The notes under the pieces were generated by a model that searched no databases, had not been told where the DNA came from, and saw nothing but the letters and a program-made list of their open reading frames with translations. Position numbers and translations under genes: made by a program. Source: an uncultured Aliiroseovarius sp. (GTDB lineage Bacteria > Pseudomonadota > Alphaproteobacteria > Rhodobacterales > Rhodobacteraceae). From it: a stretch of DNA of 64,000 nt. Below are positions 33,622 to 42,723 of this stretch, piece by piece; the first letter of the stretch is position 1, and each line of letters opens with the position of its first letter. The DNA lies in the NCBI RefSeq assembly GCF_947492455.1, contig NZ_CANLNB010000004.1, positions 524,489 to 588,488 of the forward strand, in the 5' to 3' direction.

Positions 33622-36621
33622 CTATCCCTGCGACGCTTCCGCCAGAACCTTGTCCAGAACGGTCAGGATCATGTCGACGTCCTCGGCCTCGATGGTCAGG
33701 GGTGGGCGGATTTTCAGGATGTTGTCTTTCGGGCCTTCGCTGCCGATCAGGATCCGATGGTCGCGCATCCGGTTCTTGATGAACTGGCAGATCTCGGTGG
33801 CTTCCGAGCCATCCTTGTGGATCAGTTCCAGCCCCAGAAACAGCCCCATCCCGCGCACATCGCCGACGCAGTCATACCGCGCCTCAAGTGTGCGCAGCCC
33901 GTCGATCAGGCGCGCGCCCATCTGCTTGGCATTCTCTTGCAAGCCCTCGTCATCGACAATGTCCAAGACCTCTTTCCCGATGCGACAGGACAGGGTCGAG
34001 CCGCCGAAGGTTGAGAAGAACTCGATCCCGTTGTCAAAACTTTGCGCGATTTCCTTGGTGGTGACCAGCACGCCCAACGGGTGCCCGTTGCCGATGGGTT
34101 TGCCCATGACGACGATGTCGGGCAGGGCGCCTTGGTGCTCATAACCGAAGTAATAGTCGCCCAGACGACCCAACCCGGTTTGCACCTCGTCCGCGATACA
34201 GACGCCGCCCGCGGCGCGGATTTTCTTATAGACCGCAGGCAGATAGCCCTTGGGTGGGATGATCTGACCGCCGACCGAGGGGAAGGTTTCGGCGATGAAC
34301 CCGGCCACGCCTTGCCCGCGGGCCTGAAGCGCTACGATGGCGGGATCGACCAGATCTGCGTATTTCTGGGCGCGATTAGGATCGTCGCGTTTGAACGACC
34401 CGCGATAGTCATCCGCAACCTCGACCAGCTCGACCCAATCCGCCTTTCCGATCCCGCTCGGCTTGTTGAACTTATAGGCCGAGATCGCGACCGCCGCGTT
34501 TGTATTGCCGTGATAGCCGTGATCGGGCGTCACGATGCCTTTGGCGCCGGTATGGGCACGGGCAAGGCGTAGGGCCAGTTCGTTCGCTTCGGTGCCGGAG
34601 TTCACGAAGAAGCAGACCTCGAAATGGTCGGGCAGTTTGGACAGAACCTTGTCGGCAAAGGCCGTCTGCGCCGGGTGCAGATAGCGCGTGTTCGAGTTCA
34701 TGCGCTTCAGTTGATCCGCCGCCACCGCATGAATGCGCGGGTGCGCGTGGCCCACATGCGGGACGTTGTTATAGGCGTCCAGATAGGGGCGGCCCCATTC
34801 GTCAAACAGGTGGTGTTTCCAACCGCGCACCAGCATCACCGGGTCCGAATAGGCCAGGCTGAGGTTGCCGCAGAAATGGGCACGGCGACCGTTCAGCACC
34901 TCGGCTTTGTCCGTGGGCTGATAGTAGACGTGATCGTCAGGTAGGTTCAAAAGTGCCGCAGGGTTGGGGCAGATCGCGCGCCACATATACATCTCGTCCG
35001 GGTCACCGACGCCGGGCCAGTCGGCCTCGATCCCTTCGGTGGTGAGGGCGAGTTGGAAATGCACGTGCGGAGCCCAGCCGCCGTTCTGGCTGGCATCGCC
35101 CAGCTGGCAAAATGCCTCGCCCTTTTTGACCACATCGCCGGGTTTCAAGCGGTCCATGAATTCGGGGTTCAGGTGGCCGTAGAGCGTATAGAACGCGTCG
35201 CCCTCGGGCGTTTCGTGCGACAGGATGATGACCCCGCCATAATCCAGATGACCGGAGCGGTTTTCAGCCACGAAGACCGTACCATCATAGGGGGCATGCA
35301 GCGGTGTTCCAGCGGGCGCGAAGGCGTCCACGGCCAAATGCACGGTGCGGCGATCGCTGGCTTTCCACGGACCTTTGCGGAAGGCGGGCTCGGCATAGAT
35401 CAGGCGCGGCTCGTGATAGTAGCCCAGCCAGATGCGGCCGTTGTCTTCGAACTCTTCCCCCACGCGGGCGGCTTCCGATAGGGGCATGTGGAACGGGTTT
35501 TGCGGCCATGTGCTGTGCTCGACCGAGAGCGACCCTAAAGGCGCGTCTGACAGGTCTACGCCCATCACCGGTGCGAAACTGCCGCGCTCTTGATCCAGCC
35601 ATGCCAAGACGCGATCTGCCCCATCCACGACGGGCAGCTCGCAGGCCGCGCGCAGGCGAGCGGATAGAAGGCCGGGATGCAGAACGTAGGTTTCAAGGAA
35701 CCGCCACGCGGGGGCTTGGCTGATCGTCACATAGGGGTCGTCGGGGTTGTCGGCGGCCATCAGGGTGGAGTTCACCACGCTGACCGCCAGACGGGCCCGC
35801 AAGAGCGGCCAGATCAGGTCGATCTCAGCTGCGGTCAGGGGATAGGCTTCGTGATAGCCCGACACAAACGCGGCCAGTGCCGCCTCGGGGTTCGGATGGT
35901 CTAGCACCAGATACGCGGCGGCCACAGCGACATCGCAGATCCGCGGCGCGGCGCACATATCTCCGAAATCAATGAGGCCCGAGAGGGAGCGGTTCAGCAG
36001 CCCGCCATCCATGAGGATGTTGTAGTCGTTGGCGTCGTTGTGAATGGCCTGTTTCGGCAGGCGATTAAGCGCGGGTTTGACGGCCTCGAATCCGGCGTGG
36101 ATGGTCTCAAGCAACGCCCGTCGGTCGGGTTGTGTGATGCAGGGCAGCTCATCCCCAATCCACCCGGCCTGCATCAGATCCCACTTGAAATCACGCTCCA
36201 ACGCGTCGTGTTGGAAATCCTGCAGCGCCTTCGCTGTCTGGCCCAGAGCGGCGCCAATCTGGTGGATCAGCGTGTCGGTTTTGGGGGCGGTCTTGGCATA
36301 GCACTGGCCCGGCAGACGCTCGATCAGCCAGACCAGACGCTGGGCGCCGGTTTCGTCCGCACAATGCAAGAAGCGCGCGCCGTCAGAGCTGGGAATAATG
36401 CGCGGAATCAAGGCATTGGGCGCTTTGTCCTGAATGTGGTCCATCGCCCTGATTTGCAGATCGACCAGCCAATCTTCGCACCCCGGGCGCATTGCCTTCA
36501 GGACGTATCCGCGGCCCTCAGCGGTCTCGGCCAGAAAGTTCAGATCGTATTCGCCATCCAAGCGGCGAAGCTGGGCGTCGATGCCCCAATGCGTCAACAG
36601 AACCTGTGTCCAATGGTCCAT
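33622..36621 (-). CDS. Trifunctional fusion: APH-type kinase, M23 peptidase-like domain, class III aminotransferase
   Basis: This 999-residue protein has three domains. Residues about 1-330 are an aminoglycoside/hydroxylysine-kinase-type phosphotransferase with the catalytic loop IHNDANDYNILMDGG (about 194) and LIDFGDMCAAPR (about 217). Residues about 400-560 are an M23/LytM-type domain with HLAVDAF (about 425) and HVHFQLAL (about 518), so the zinc ligands look intact. Residues about 580-999 are a PLP-dependent class III aminotransferase with VNSGTEANELALRLAR, ADEVQTGLGR and the lysine in VMGKPIGNGHPLG. The kinase plus class III combination recalls hydroxylysine kinase with ethanolamine-phosphate or phosphohydroxylysine phospho-lyase. 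I chose ATG 36621 (MDHWTQVLL, AAGGA upstream). A phosphorylated amino-alcohol substrate is inferred. Confidence 0.85.
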   Translation of the reverse strand: MDHWTQVLLTHWGIDAQLRRLDGEYDLNFLAETAEGRGYVLKAMRPGCEDWLVDLQIRAMDHIQDKAPNALIPRIIPSSDGARFLHCADETGAQRLVWLIERLPGQCYAKTAPKTDTLIHQIGAALGQTAKALQDFQHDALERDFKWDLMQAGWIGDELPCITQPDRRALLETIHAGFEAVKPALNRLPKQAIHNDANDYNILMDGGLLNRSLSGLIDFGDMCAAPRICDVAVAAAYLVLDHPNPEAALAAFVSGYHEAYPLTAAEIDLIWPLLRARLAVSVVNSTLMAADNPDDPYVTISQAPAWRFLETYVLHPGLLSARLRAACELPVVDGADRVLAWLDQERGSFAPVMGVDLSDAPLGSLSVEHSTWPQNPFHMPLSEAARVGEEFEDNGRIWLGYYHEPRLIYAEPAFRKGPWKASDRRTVHLAVDAFAPAGTPLHAPYDGTVFVAENRSGHLDYGGVIILSHETPEGDAFYTLYGHLNPEFMDRLKPGDVVKKGEAFCQLGDASQNGGWAPHVHFQLALTTEGIEADWPGVGDPDEMYMWRAICPNPAALLNLPDDHVYYQPTDKAEVLNGRRAHFCGNLSLAYSDPVMLVRGWKHHLFDEWGRPYLDAYNNVPHVGHAHPRIHAVAADQLKRMNSNTRYLHPAQTAFADKVLSKLPDHFEVCFFVNSGTEANELALRLARAHTGAKGIVTPDHGYHGNTNAAVAISAYKFNKPSGIGKADWVELVEVADDYRGSFKRDDPNRAQKYADLVDPAIVALQARGQGVAGFIAETFPSVGGQIIPPKGYLPAVYKKIRAAGGVCIADEVQTGLGRLGDYYFGYEHQGALPDIVVMGKPIGNGHPLGVLVTTKEIAQSFDNGIEFFSTFGGSTLSCRIGKEVLDIVDDEGLQENAKQMGARLIDGLRTLEARYDCVGDVRGMGLFLGLELIHKDGSEATEICQFIKNRMRDHRILIGSEGPKDNILKIRPPLTIEAEDVDMILTVLDKVLAEASQG

Positions 36622-36779
36622 GTGCTGTCCTTTTCGAGGGGGCGGATTCGGCCCAATTGTCCTGTGGCGATTGTTGCGCATTTTTGGATCCAATTTGCAA
36701 CCGATAGGCCTAATTCGGTCCGAAAATCTGCGAAATATTTTGGGGGTTGCATCGCGAAAACTTCTGTGGCCTACATAAC

Positions 36780-36792
36780 TGACCGGCGGTCA
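36780..36792. promoter_or_regulatory. TetR-like palindrome in the iorA promoter
   Basis: TGACC-GGC-GGTCA is a perfect 5+3+5 palindrome, 56 bases before the iorA start. A promoter-like TTGCAT (36747-36752) and TACATA (36772-36777) lie 19 bases apart just upstream, so a bound repressor would block the start of transcription. GACCG/CGGTC half-sites are typical of TetR regulators. No tetR gene is adjacent. Confidence 0.5.
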
Positions 36793-36848
36793 TTAAGGCG
36801 TGTCGGGTTGACGTAACGTGAGTTGCCACCAGTCAAAGGACCAACGCG

Positions 36849-37307
36849 ATGAAGCTTACTGTGAACGGTGTTGCCCATGATGTGGATGTCGAAGAGGACA
36901 TGCCGCTTTTGTGGGTTCTAAGGGACGAGTTGAAACTGGACGGCCCGAAATATGGCTGCGGAGTCGCGGCCTGCGGGGCGTGCACGGTGCATGTGGACGG
37001 TGTGGCCGTGCGCTCGTGCCAAACGATGGTGGGCGACGTGGATGGACCGGTGACCACGATCGAGGGTCTGGGCAATCCCGACGAAATGCACGCGGTGCAA
37101 GCGGCCTGGCTGAAACACCAGGTGGCGCAGTGCGGATATTGCCAAGGCGGTCAGATGATGCAGGCCGCGGATTTGTTGGCGAACAATCCAAACCCGACTG
37201 ACGCAGACATTGACGACGCTATGTCCGGCAACCTGTGCCGCTGTGGCACCTATCCCCGTATTCGTGACGCGGTGAAATCCGCTGCTGAAACTCTGAAGGT
37301 GAGCTAA
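36849..37307 (+). CDS. iorA: 2Fe-2S subunit of xanthine-oxidase-family molybdoenzyme (IorA-like)
   Basis: This 152-residue iron-sulphur subunit passes electrons from the molybdenum subunit to an acceptor. The first [2Fe-2S] cluster is bound by the plant-type motif [18 protein letters not shown] with a later Cys (VRSCQTM). The second is bound by the alpha-helical [12 protein letters not shown] and [12 protein letters not shown]. Length (about 150) matches isoquinoline 1-oxidoreductase alpha subunits. It has no signal peptide of its own and would be carried out by the Tat signal of its partner. The gene is 3 bases before iorB. The isoquinoline name reflects homology; aldehydes or other N-heterocycles are equally possible substrates. 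Confidence 0.9.
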   Translation: MKLTVNGVAHDVDVEEDMPLLWVLRDELKLDGPKYGCGVAACGACTVHVDGVAVRSCQTMVGDVDGPVTTIEGLGNPDEMHAVQAAWLKHQVAQCGYCQGGQMMQAADLLANNPNPTDADIDDAMSGNLCRCGTYPRIRDAVKSAAETLKVS

Positions 37308-37310
37308 GAC

Positions 37311-39545
37311 ATGGGACGTATCGGAACTATTGCACGACGCACTTTTCTTGTCGGCTCGGCGGCCCTTCTGGGTGGCGTAGCCTTTGGGTACTACAAATAC
37401 AGACAGCCCGTGGACAATCCGCTGGACGACGATCTGGCGCAGGGCGAAGCTGCGCTGACGCCCTATGTTTTGATCAACGCGGATGGGGTCACGCTGATCA
37501 CACCGCGTGCCGATAAAGGGCAGGGGGCGTACTCGGTTCAGGCTGCTTTGATTGCCGAGGAACTGGATGTGGAGCTTGACCAGATCAAGGTTGATCCCGG
37601 CCCGCCCTCAGCCGCCTATTGGAACACCGCGATTGCTGACGAGGGCGTGCCCTTCCCCTCGACCGACCGGGGCATGGCTGCGGAAACCATGCGCGGTTTC
37701 ATGGGCGCAGTGATCAAGCTGATGGGAATGCAGATCACAGGCGGCTCGACCACCGTGCCGGACGGGTTCGAGAAGCTGCGCGTGGCCGGTGCCGTCGCGC
37801 GCGAGACGCTGAAAGCCGCTGCCGCTGAGGCATCTGGCCTCTCGGTCACTCAGCTGAAAACAGAACGCGGCGCGGTTGTGTTGCCGGACGGAAAGCGCAT
37901 CCCTTACGAATCCCTCGCCGCGAAAGCCGCCGAGATCGCGCCGGTGACGGACGTGACTCTGCGCCCCTCGACCCAGTGGCGTCTGGTCGGCAAACCGATG
38001 CAGCGTGTTGACATGGTGGCGAAATCCACTGGTACGCAGGCCTATGGCATCGACCTGCGGATGGAGGGCATGGTGCATGCTGCCGTCCGCGTGAACCCGC
38101 GCAAAGGGGGCGAGATGATCTCGTTCGATGCGTCGGCGGTGGACGGCATGCGCGGCGTGCAGAAGGTGATCCCGGTGACGGGTGGTGTGGGTGTGATTGC
38201 TGACAACACCTGGCGCGCGTTTCAGGCCGTGGATGCGATTGAAGTGGAGTGGGGCGCCGCACCTTACCCGGCCGAACAAGACGAACACTGGCAGGCGCTG
38301 GCAGACACAATCGACGCGGGTGACGCCGACGCCACGCCCCGAGATGACGGGGATGTGGACGGGATTTCAGCGACGGTCGAGGCCGAACTCCGCGCACCCT
38401 ATCTGGCCCACGCGCCGCTTGAACCGATGAACGCGACCGTGTTGGTCACCGACAGCCGGGTCGACGTCTGGACCGGCAACCAGATCCCGCGCATGACGCA
38501 GGCCAGTGTCGCAAAGATGACCGGGATGGAGCTGGATGACGTCCATGTCCACATTCTTATGATGGGCGGCAGCTTTGGCCACCGTCTGGAAGACGAGGTG
38601 GTTAAACGCGCGACCGAACTGGCGATGGCGATGAAGGGCACGCCGGTCAAACTGACCTACAAGCGCGAGGAAGACACGCTTCAGGACTTCACCCGCCCCA
38701 TCGCGCTGATGCGTGGGCGTGGGGCTGTGGCTGATGGTAAAGTGACCGCGATGGACATTCAGGTCGCTGCGCCCTCGATCATGGACAGCCAGATGGCCGA
38801 GCGTCAGGGCTTCCCGGTTCCCGGCCCCGACACCACCATCACGCAAAGCTTGTGGGATCAGCCCTATGCGATCCCGAACTACCGCGTGACGGGCTATCGC
38901 GCGCCGAAACTGGGCCCGGTCAGCTCGTGGCGCTCGGTTGGTGCCTCGCAAAACGGATTCTTCCACGAGAACTTCCTGAATACGCTGATCCACGCAGCAG
39001 GCGCCGACCCGGTCGAGGAACGCTTGCGGCTGATGACGGACGACCCGTCGCGCAAGACCTTGGAAGCCGTGGCAGAGATGTCGGGCTGGGGCGGTGAACT
39101 TGCCGCAAACAAAGCCCGCGGCGTGGCCTTCTGCCTGTCCTTCGGCACCCCCTGCGCGCAGATCATCGAGATCACCAATGGCGAGGATGGCATCAAGCTC
39201 GATAAGGTCTGGGTGGCTGCCGAAGTGGGCAAAGTCGTCGACCCGGTGAATTTCGAAAACCTTGTCGCAGGTGGCGTGATCTGGGGGCTGGGTCACGCGA
39301 TCAACAGCCAGATCACCTATGCCGACGGCATGGCCGAGCAAGAGAACTTCTGGGACTTCGAAGGGCTGCGGAACTACCAAACGCCCGAGATCATCGTGCG
39401 CGGCATGGAAAACCGGGGCTACGTCACCGGCGTCGGCGAACCGCCCGTGCCGCCAGCGGCACCTGCTCTGGCCGAGGCGATCTTCCGGGCAACGGGTGAG
39501 CGGCCGTTTGAGATGCCGTTTGGGAATGTTTTCACATTTGTCTAG
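37311..39545 (+). CDS. iorB: Molybdopterin subunit of xanthine-oxidase-family enzyme (IorB-like), Tat-exported
   Basis: This 744-residue large subunit has an N-terminal twin-arginine signal (ARRTFLVGSAALLGGVAFG), so the complex is periplasmic. Aldehyde-oxidase/xanthine-dehydrogenase-type molybdopterin domains follow: LITPRADKGQGAYSVQAAL, MMGGSFGHRLEDEVVKRA, SSWRSVGASQNGFFHENFL and VGEPPVPPAAPALAEAI, the last carrying the active-site Glu region (GVGEPPVPP). Together with the two-cluster subunit it forms an FAD-free two-subunit enzyme, as in isoquinoline 1-oxidoreductase and similar aldehyde dehydrogenases that donate to cytochrome c. The substrate is not determinable from sequence. A terminator lies 29 bases after the stop. 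Confidence 0.9.
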   Translation: MGRIGTIARRTFLVGSAALLGGVAFGYYKYRQPVDNPLDDDLAQGEAALTPYVLINADGVTLITPRADKGQGAYSVQAALIAEELDVELDQIKVDPGPPSAAYWNTAIADEGVPFPSTDRGMAAETMRGFMGAVIKLMGMQITGGSTTVPDGFEKLRVAGAVARETLKAAAAEASGLSVTQLKTERGAVVLPDGKRIPYESLAAKAAEIAPVTDVTLRPSTQWRLVGKPMQRVDMVAKSTGTQAYGIDLRMEGMVHAAVRVNPRKGGEMISFDASAVDGMRGVQKVIPVTGGVGVIADNTWRAFQAVDAIEVEWGAAPYPAEQDEHWQALADTIDAGDADATPRDDGDVDGISATVEAELRAPYLAHAPLEPMNATVLVTDSRVDVWTGNQIPRMTQASVAKMTGMELDDVHVHILMMGGSFGHRLEDEVVKRATELAMAMKGTPVKLTYKREEDTLQDFTRPIALMRGRGAVADGKVTAMDIQVAAPSIMDSQMAERQGFPVPGPDTTITQSLWDQPYAIPNYRVTGYRAPKLGPVSSWRSVGASQNGFFHENFLNTLIHAAGADPVEERLRLMTDDPSRKTLEAVAEMSGWGGELAANKARGVAFCLSFGTPCAQIIEITNGEDGIKLDKVWVAAEVGKVVDPVNFENLVAGGVIWGLGHAINSQITYADGMAEQENFWDFEGLRNYQTPEIIVRGMENRGYVTGVGEPPVPPAAPALAEAIFRATGERPFEMPFGNVFTFV

Positions 39546-39573
39546 CAATCCCGCCACTCACGGAAGCTAGGTT

Positions 39574-39604
39574 AACGCATCCGCCAACTGGCGGGTGCGT
39601 TTTT
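39574..39604 (+). terminator. Rho-independent terminator after iorB
   Basis: AACGCATCCGCC (39574-39585) pairs with GGCGGGTGCGTT (39590-39601) with one G-T wobble, loop AACT, then a T-run. It lies between the convergent iorB and uvrB genes. Confidence 0.8.
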
Positions 39605-41789
39605 ACTTTCGACCTCTCCGACCAGCCCGCTGCCCCGGCTTCCCAGCCGTTGACCGCCCCTTGGCCTTTTGCGCTGCGTCTCCAGCCGCCTCTATCGCAG
39701 ACTGACGCGCGAGCGGATCGTCGGCCACGGCCAGCTCCACGGCTTCCAACCGGTGCACCTCGTCCCGCAGGCGGGCGGCTTCTTCGAATTCGAGGTTCTC
39801 GGCCGCTTTGCGCATCTGGGCCTTGAGGCCCTCCAGATGGGCCAGAAGGTTGTCGCCGACCATGGGTTTGTCGATGGTGGCGGTGACGCGGGACATGTCA
39901 GTGTCGCCGTCGTAAAGCCCGGCCAGAACGTCCTCGACGTTCTTCTTTACCGTCTCGGGCGTGATCCCGTGTTCGACGTTATAGGCGTGCTGTTTTTCGC
40001 GCCGCCGTTCGGTTTCTTTCAGCGCGCGCTCCATCGAGCCGGTGATGCGGTCGGCGTACATGATCACGCGGCCCTCGGCGTTCCGTGCTGCGCGGCCGAT
40101 GGTTTGGATCAGCGAGGTTTCCGAGCGTAGGAAGCCTTCCTTGTCCGCGTCCAGAATGGCGACCAGACCACATTCCGGGATGTCCAGGCCCTCGCGCAGC
40201 AGGTTGATGCCCACCAGCACGTCGAACGCGCCCAGACGCAGGTCGCGCAGGATCTCGATCCGTTCGATCGTGTCGATGTCCGAGTGCATGTAACGCACGC
40301 GGATGCCTTGTTCGTGCAGGTATTCGGTCAGATCCTCGGCCATGCGTTTGGTCAGAGTCGTGACCAGCGTGCGCATGTCGTTTGCGGCGACCTTGCGCAC
40401 CTCGTCCAGCAGATCGTCCACCTGCATCTCGACCGGGCGGATTTCGACCTCGGGGTCCAGAAGGCCGGTGGGGCGGATGACCTGTTCGGCGAAGACGCCG
40501 CCGGTCTGTTCCAGCTCCCAGTTAGACGGGGTCGCCGACACGAAGACCGATTGTGGGCGCATGGCGTCCCATTCCTCGAACTTCAGGGGGCGGTTGTCCA
40601 TGCAGGATGGCAGGCGGAACCCGTGTTCGGCCAGGGTGAATTTGCGGCGATAGTCGCCCCGGTACATGCCGCCGATCTGCGGCACGGACACGTGGCTTTC
40701 ATCGGCAAACACAATCGCGTTGTCGGGGATGTATTCGAAAAGCGTGGGGGGCGGTTCGCCCGGTGCGCGCCCCGTAAGATAGCGCGAATAGTTCTCGATC
40801 CCGTTGCAGAACCCGGCGGCCTCGAGCATTTCCAGATCGAACTTGGTGCGTTGCTCAAGGCGCTGGGCTTCCAAGAGCTTCCCTTCGTCCTCGAACTGCT
40901 TCAGGCGGACGGCGAGTTCCTGTTTGATGTTTTGAATGGCTTGTTTCAGCGTTGGCGTGGGCGTCACGTAGTGCGAGTTCGCATAGACGCGGACCTTTTC
41001 CAGCGTGTCGGTCTTGGCGCCGGTCAGGGTGTCGAACTCGGTGATGCTTTCCAGCTCTTCCCCGAAGAAGGACAGACGCCAACCGCGGTCCTCAAGGTGG
41101 CTGGGCCAAATCTCCAGACTATCGCCGCGCACCCGGAAACTGCCGCGCTGGAACGCGTTGTCATTGCGTTTGTATTGCTGGGCGACCAGATCTCGCATGA
41201 CGGACCGTTGGTCGTATTCCTCGCCCACCGTGATGTCTTGCGTCATCGCGGTGTAGGTCTCGGGCGAGCCGATGCCATAGATGCAAGACACCGAGGCCAC
41301 AATGATCACATCGTCACGTTCCAGAAGGGCCCGCGTGGCCGAGTGGCGCATCCGGTCGATCTGTTCGTTGATCTGACTTTCCTTCTCGATGAAGGTATCC
41401 GACCGGGGAACGTAGGCTTCGGGCTGGTAGTAGTCATAGTAGCTGACGAAATACTCGACCGCGTTGTCCGGGAAGAAGCCCTTCATCTCGCCATAGAGCT
41501 GCGCAGCGAGGGTCTTGTTGGGGGCAAGGATGATTGCCGGGCGTTGGGTTTCCTCGATGATCTTGGCCATCGTGAAGGTCTTACCGGTGCCGGTCGCGCC
41601 CAGAAGCACTTGATCACGTTCGCCAGCTTCGAGGCCGCCGGCTAGCTCGGCGATGGCCGTGGGCTGGTCACCTGCGGCCTGAAACGGCGTGTGCATCACA
41701 AACCGTTTGCCGCCTTCCAGCTTGGGGCGGACGACAGGGGCCATAGTTGGATTTGTCAGCGGACTGTGCGGGGTCTGGTCATGGGGCAT
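39603..41789 (-). CDS. uvrB: Excinuclease ABC subunit B
   Basis: This 728-residue nucleotide-excision-repair helicase-like protein loads onto damaged DNA with UvrA and recruits UvrC. Features are [16 protein letters not shown] (Walker A), the beta-hairpin [34 protein letters not shown] (Walker B variant), [41 protein letters not shown] and the C-terminal UVR motif ([24 protein letters not shown]). I chose ATG 41789 (MPHDQTPHS) because GGAGAG lies eight bases upstream. The C-terminus continues as a basic RAGRRGRK tail beyond the UVR motif. The gene is single, as usual. Confidence 0.97.
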   Translation of the reverse strand: MPHDQTPHSPLTNPTMAPVVRPKLEGGKRFVMHTPFQAAGDQPTAIAELAGGLEAGERDQVLLGATGTGKTFTMAKIIEETQRPAIILAPNKTLAAQLYGEMKGFFPDNAVEYFVSYYDYYQPEAYVPRSDTFIEKESQINEQIDRMRHSATRALLERDDVIIVASVSCIYGIGSPETYTAMTQDITVGEEYDQRSVMRDLVAQQYKRNDNAFQRGSFRVRGDSLEIWPSHLEDRGWRLSFFGEELESITEFDTLTGAKTDTLEKVRVYANSHYVTPTPTLKQAIQNIKQELAVRLKQFEDEGKLLEAQRLEQRTKFDLEMLEAAGFCNGIENYSRYLTGRAPGEPPPTLFEYIPDNAIVFADESHVSVPQIGGMYRGDYRRKFTLAEHGFRLPSCMDNRPLKFEEWDAMRPQSVFVSATPSNWELEQTGGVFAEQVIRPTGLLDPEVEIRPVEMQVDDLLDEVRKVAANDMRTLVTTLTKRMAEDLTEYLHEQGIRVRYMHSDIDTIERIEILRDLRLGAFDVLVGINLLREGLDIPECGLVAILDADKEGFLRSETSLIQTIGRAARNAEGRVIMYADRITGSMERALKETERRREKQHAYNVEHGITPETVKKNVEDVLAGLYDGDTDMSRVTATIDKPMVGDNLLAHLEGLKAQMRKAAENLEFEEAARLRDEVHRLEAVELAVADDPLARQSAIEAAGDAAQKAKGRSTAGKPGQRAGRRGRK

Positions 41790-42354
41790 GCGAATCTCTC
41801 CGTTCCCCAAGAATGGTCACTTTTTGTTCTTCTTCAAGGGGTGGTTAACGCGCTGCGAGTAAGAATCTCCCCATATTTGGTGAGTTGCGGTGTTAACGAT
41901 TATTTACGAGGTTAGGTACACATAGGAAACGTGGCTGAAAACACGTTCATATTTAACAATCAGTGAGTGTATCTCTTGATTGTATTTTTGCACATGCAGC
42001 AAAACTCAAAATTCAATTAAGTAATTGTAAAGTAATGATGAATCAGGTCAAAAAATGTTAAAATAATGCAATTTGAGGTGTATTTTTTGCTTGCTGCACC
42101 TCTGACACTGCGGTAGCGTAATGAGGCAAGCAGCAGAACGGACTGCCGGTGTCGGCGAAACACCCACCCCACCCCTCGCTCCCTCGTCGATAACCGGCAG
42201 TCTCCCTGCTTCTCCTCCATAAGCCACACTCACGGACATTTACGGATCGAGACACACGCAGAGTGTACGTTCAGCTGCTGCACATCCCTGATTCCGCCTT
42301 GAATTGCCGGGCCGCATGACAGATAACCATCCTAGTTTTGGAAGGAGATACCGA
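41790..42354. other. AT-rich intergenic region with inverted repeats
   Basis: This stretch of 565 bases has no credible gene. From about 41830 to 42080 it is far more AT-rich than the rest of the window, with runs such as AATTCAATTAAGTAATTG and TCAAAAAATGTTAAAATAA. Then come a possible short hairpin (TGCTTGC at about 42088-42094 with GCAAGCA at about 42125-42131) and a perfect 10-bp inverted repeat GACTGCCGGT (42141-42150) / ACCGGCAGTC (42193-42202). The last 50 bases lead into a good ribosome-binding site, AAGGAG, for the next gene. It may hold promoters or a small RNA. Confidence 0.4.
42120..42215 (+). ncRNA. Candidate structured RNA or leader element
   Basis: A perfect 10-bp stem (42141-42150 with 42193-42202) encloses a 42-base C-rich loop containing ACCCACCCCACCCC. 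Just outside it, AAGCAG (about 42128-42133) can extend pairing to CTGCTT (about 42205-42210) across an internal loop. The element lies upstream of the NDUFS4-like gene in an otherwise gene-free region. The strand is uncertain, no terminator is obvious, and a simple palindromic DNA site cannot be excluded. Confidence 0.25.
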
Positions 42355-42666
42355 ATGCGTGCTCGTATCTATCAGCCCGCCCGCAATGCAATGTCGTCGG
42401 GCATGGGAAAAACCAAGGTCTGGGTTCTGGAATATGCAGCCGATGCGGCGCGTGAACTTGACCCGCTGATGGGTTGGACCGGATCGTCGGACACGCAAAG
42501 TCAGGTGCGCCTGAAGTTCCAAAGCAAAGAGGCCGCGCTGGACTATGCCAAAGAGCACGGCATCGAAGCCACGGTGACCGATCCGCACAAGCGCAAGCCG
42601 AACATTCGGTCGGGCGGATATGGCGAGAACTTCGCCACCAACCGCCGCGGTCCCTGGACGCACTAA
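42355..42666 (+). CDS. NDUFS4-family complex I accessory subunit (ETC complex I subunit)
   Basis: This 103-residue protein has the signature of the NADH:ubiquinone oxidoreductase 18/21-kDa subunit (PF04800 type): [65 protein letters not shown] and a C-terminal [23 protein letters not shown]. This is one of the few accessory subunits shared by mitochondria and alphaproteobacteria, so it is also a taxonomic marker. I chose ATG 42355, preceded by AAGGAG. The 51-base in-frame extension upstream has no such site. It is followed by a strong terminator, so it is monocistronic. Confidence 0.93.
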   Translation: MRARIYQPARNAMSSGMGKTKVWVLEYAADAARELDPLMGWTGSSDTQSQVRLKFQSKEAALDYAKEHGIEATVTDPHKRKPNIRSGGYGENFATNRRGPWTH

Positions 42667-42685
42667 ACCGCGCCAGATATTCCCG

Positions 42686-42711
42686 AAAACCCCGCCACGT
42701 TGCGGGGTTTT
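42686..42711. terminator. Bidirectional Rho-independent terminator
   Basis: AAAACCCCGC (42686-42695) pairs perfectly with GCGGGGTTTT (42702-42711) around CACGTT, with a T-run on the plus side and A-run (T on the minus strand) on the other. It serves the NDUFS4-like gene and the convergent esterase. Confidence 0.85.
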
Positions 42712-42723
42712 GCTTTTCTTAGG

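Noticed and set aside
36694-36703. TTTGCAACCG upstream of the kinase-M23-aminotransferase gene, resembling half of the LacI operator
   Set aside because: Only the left half is present; the right half (ATAGGC) does not match, so LacI control is not supported.
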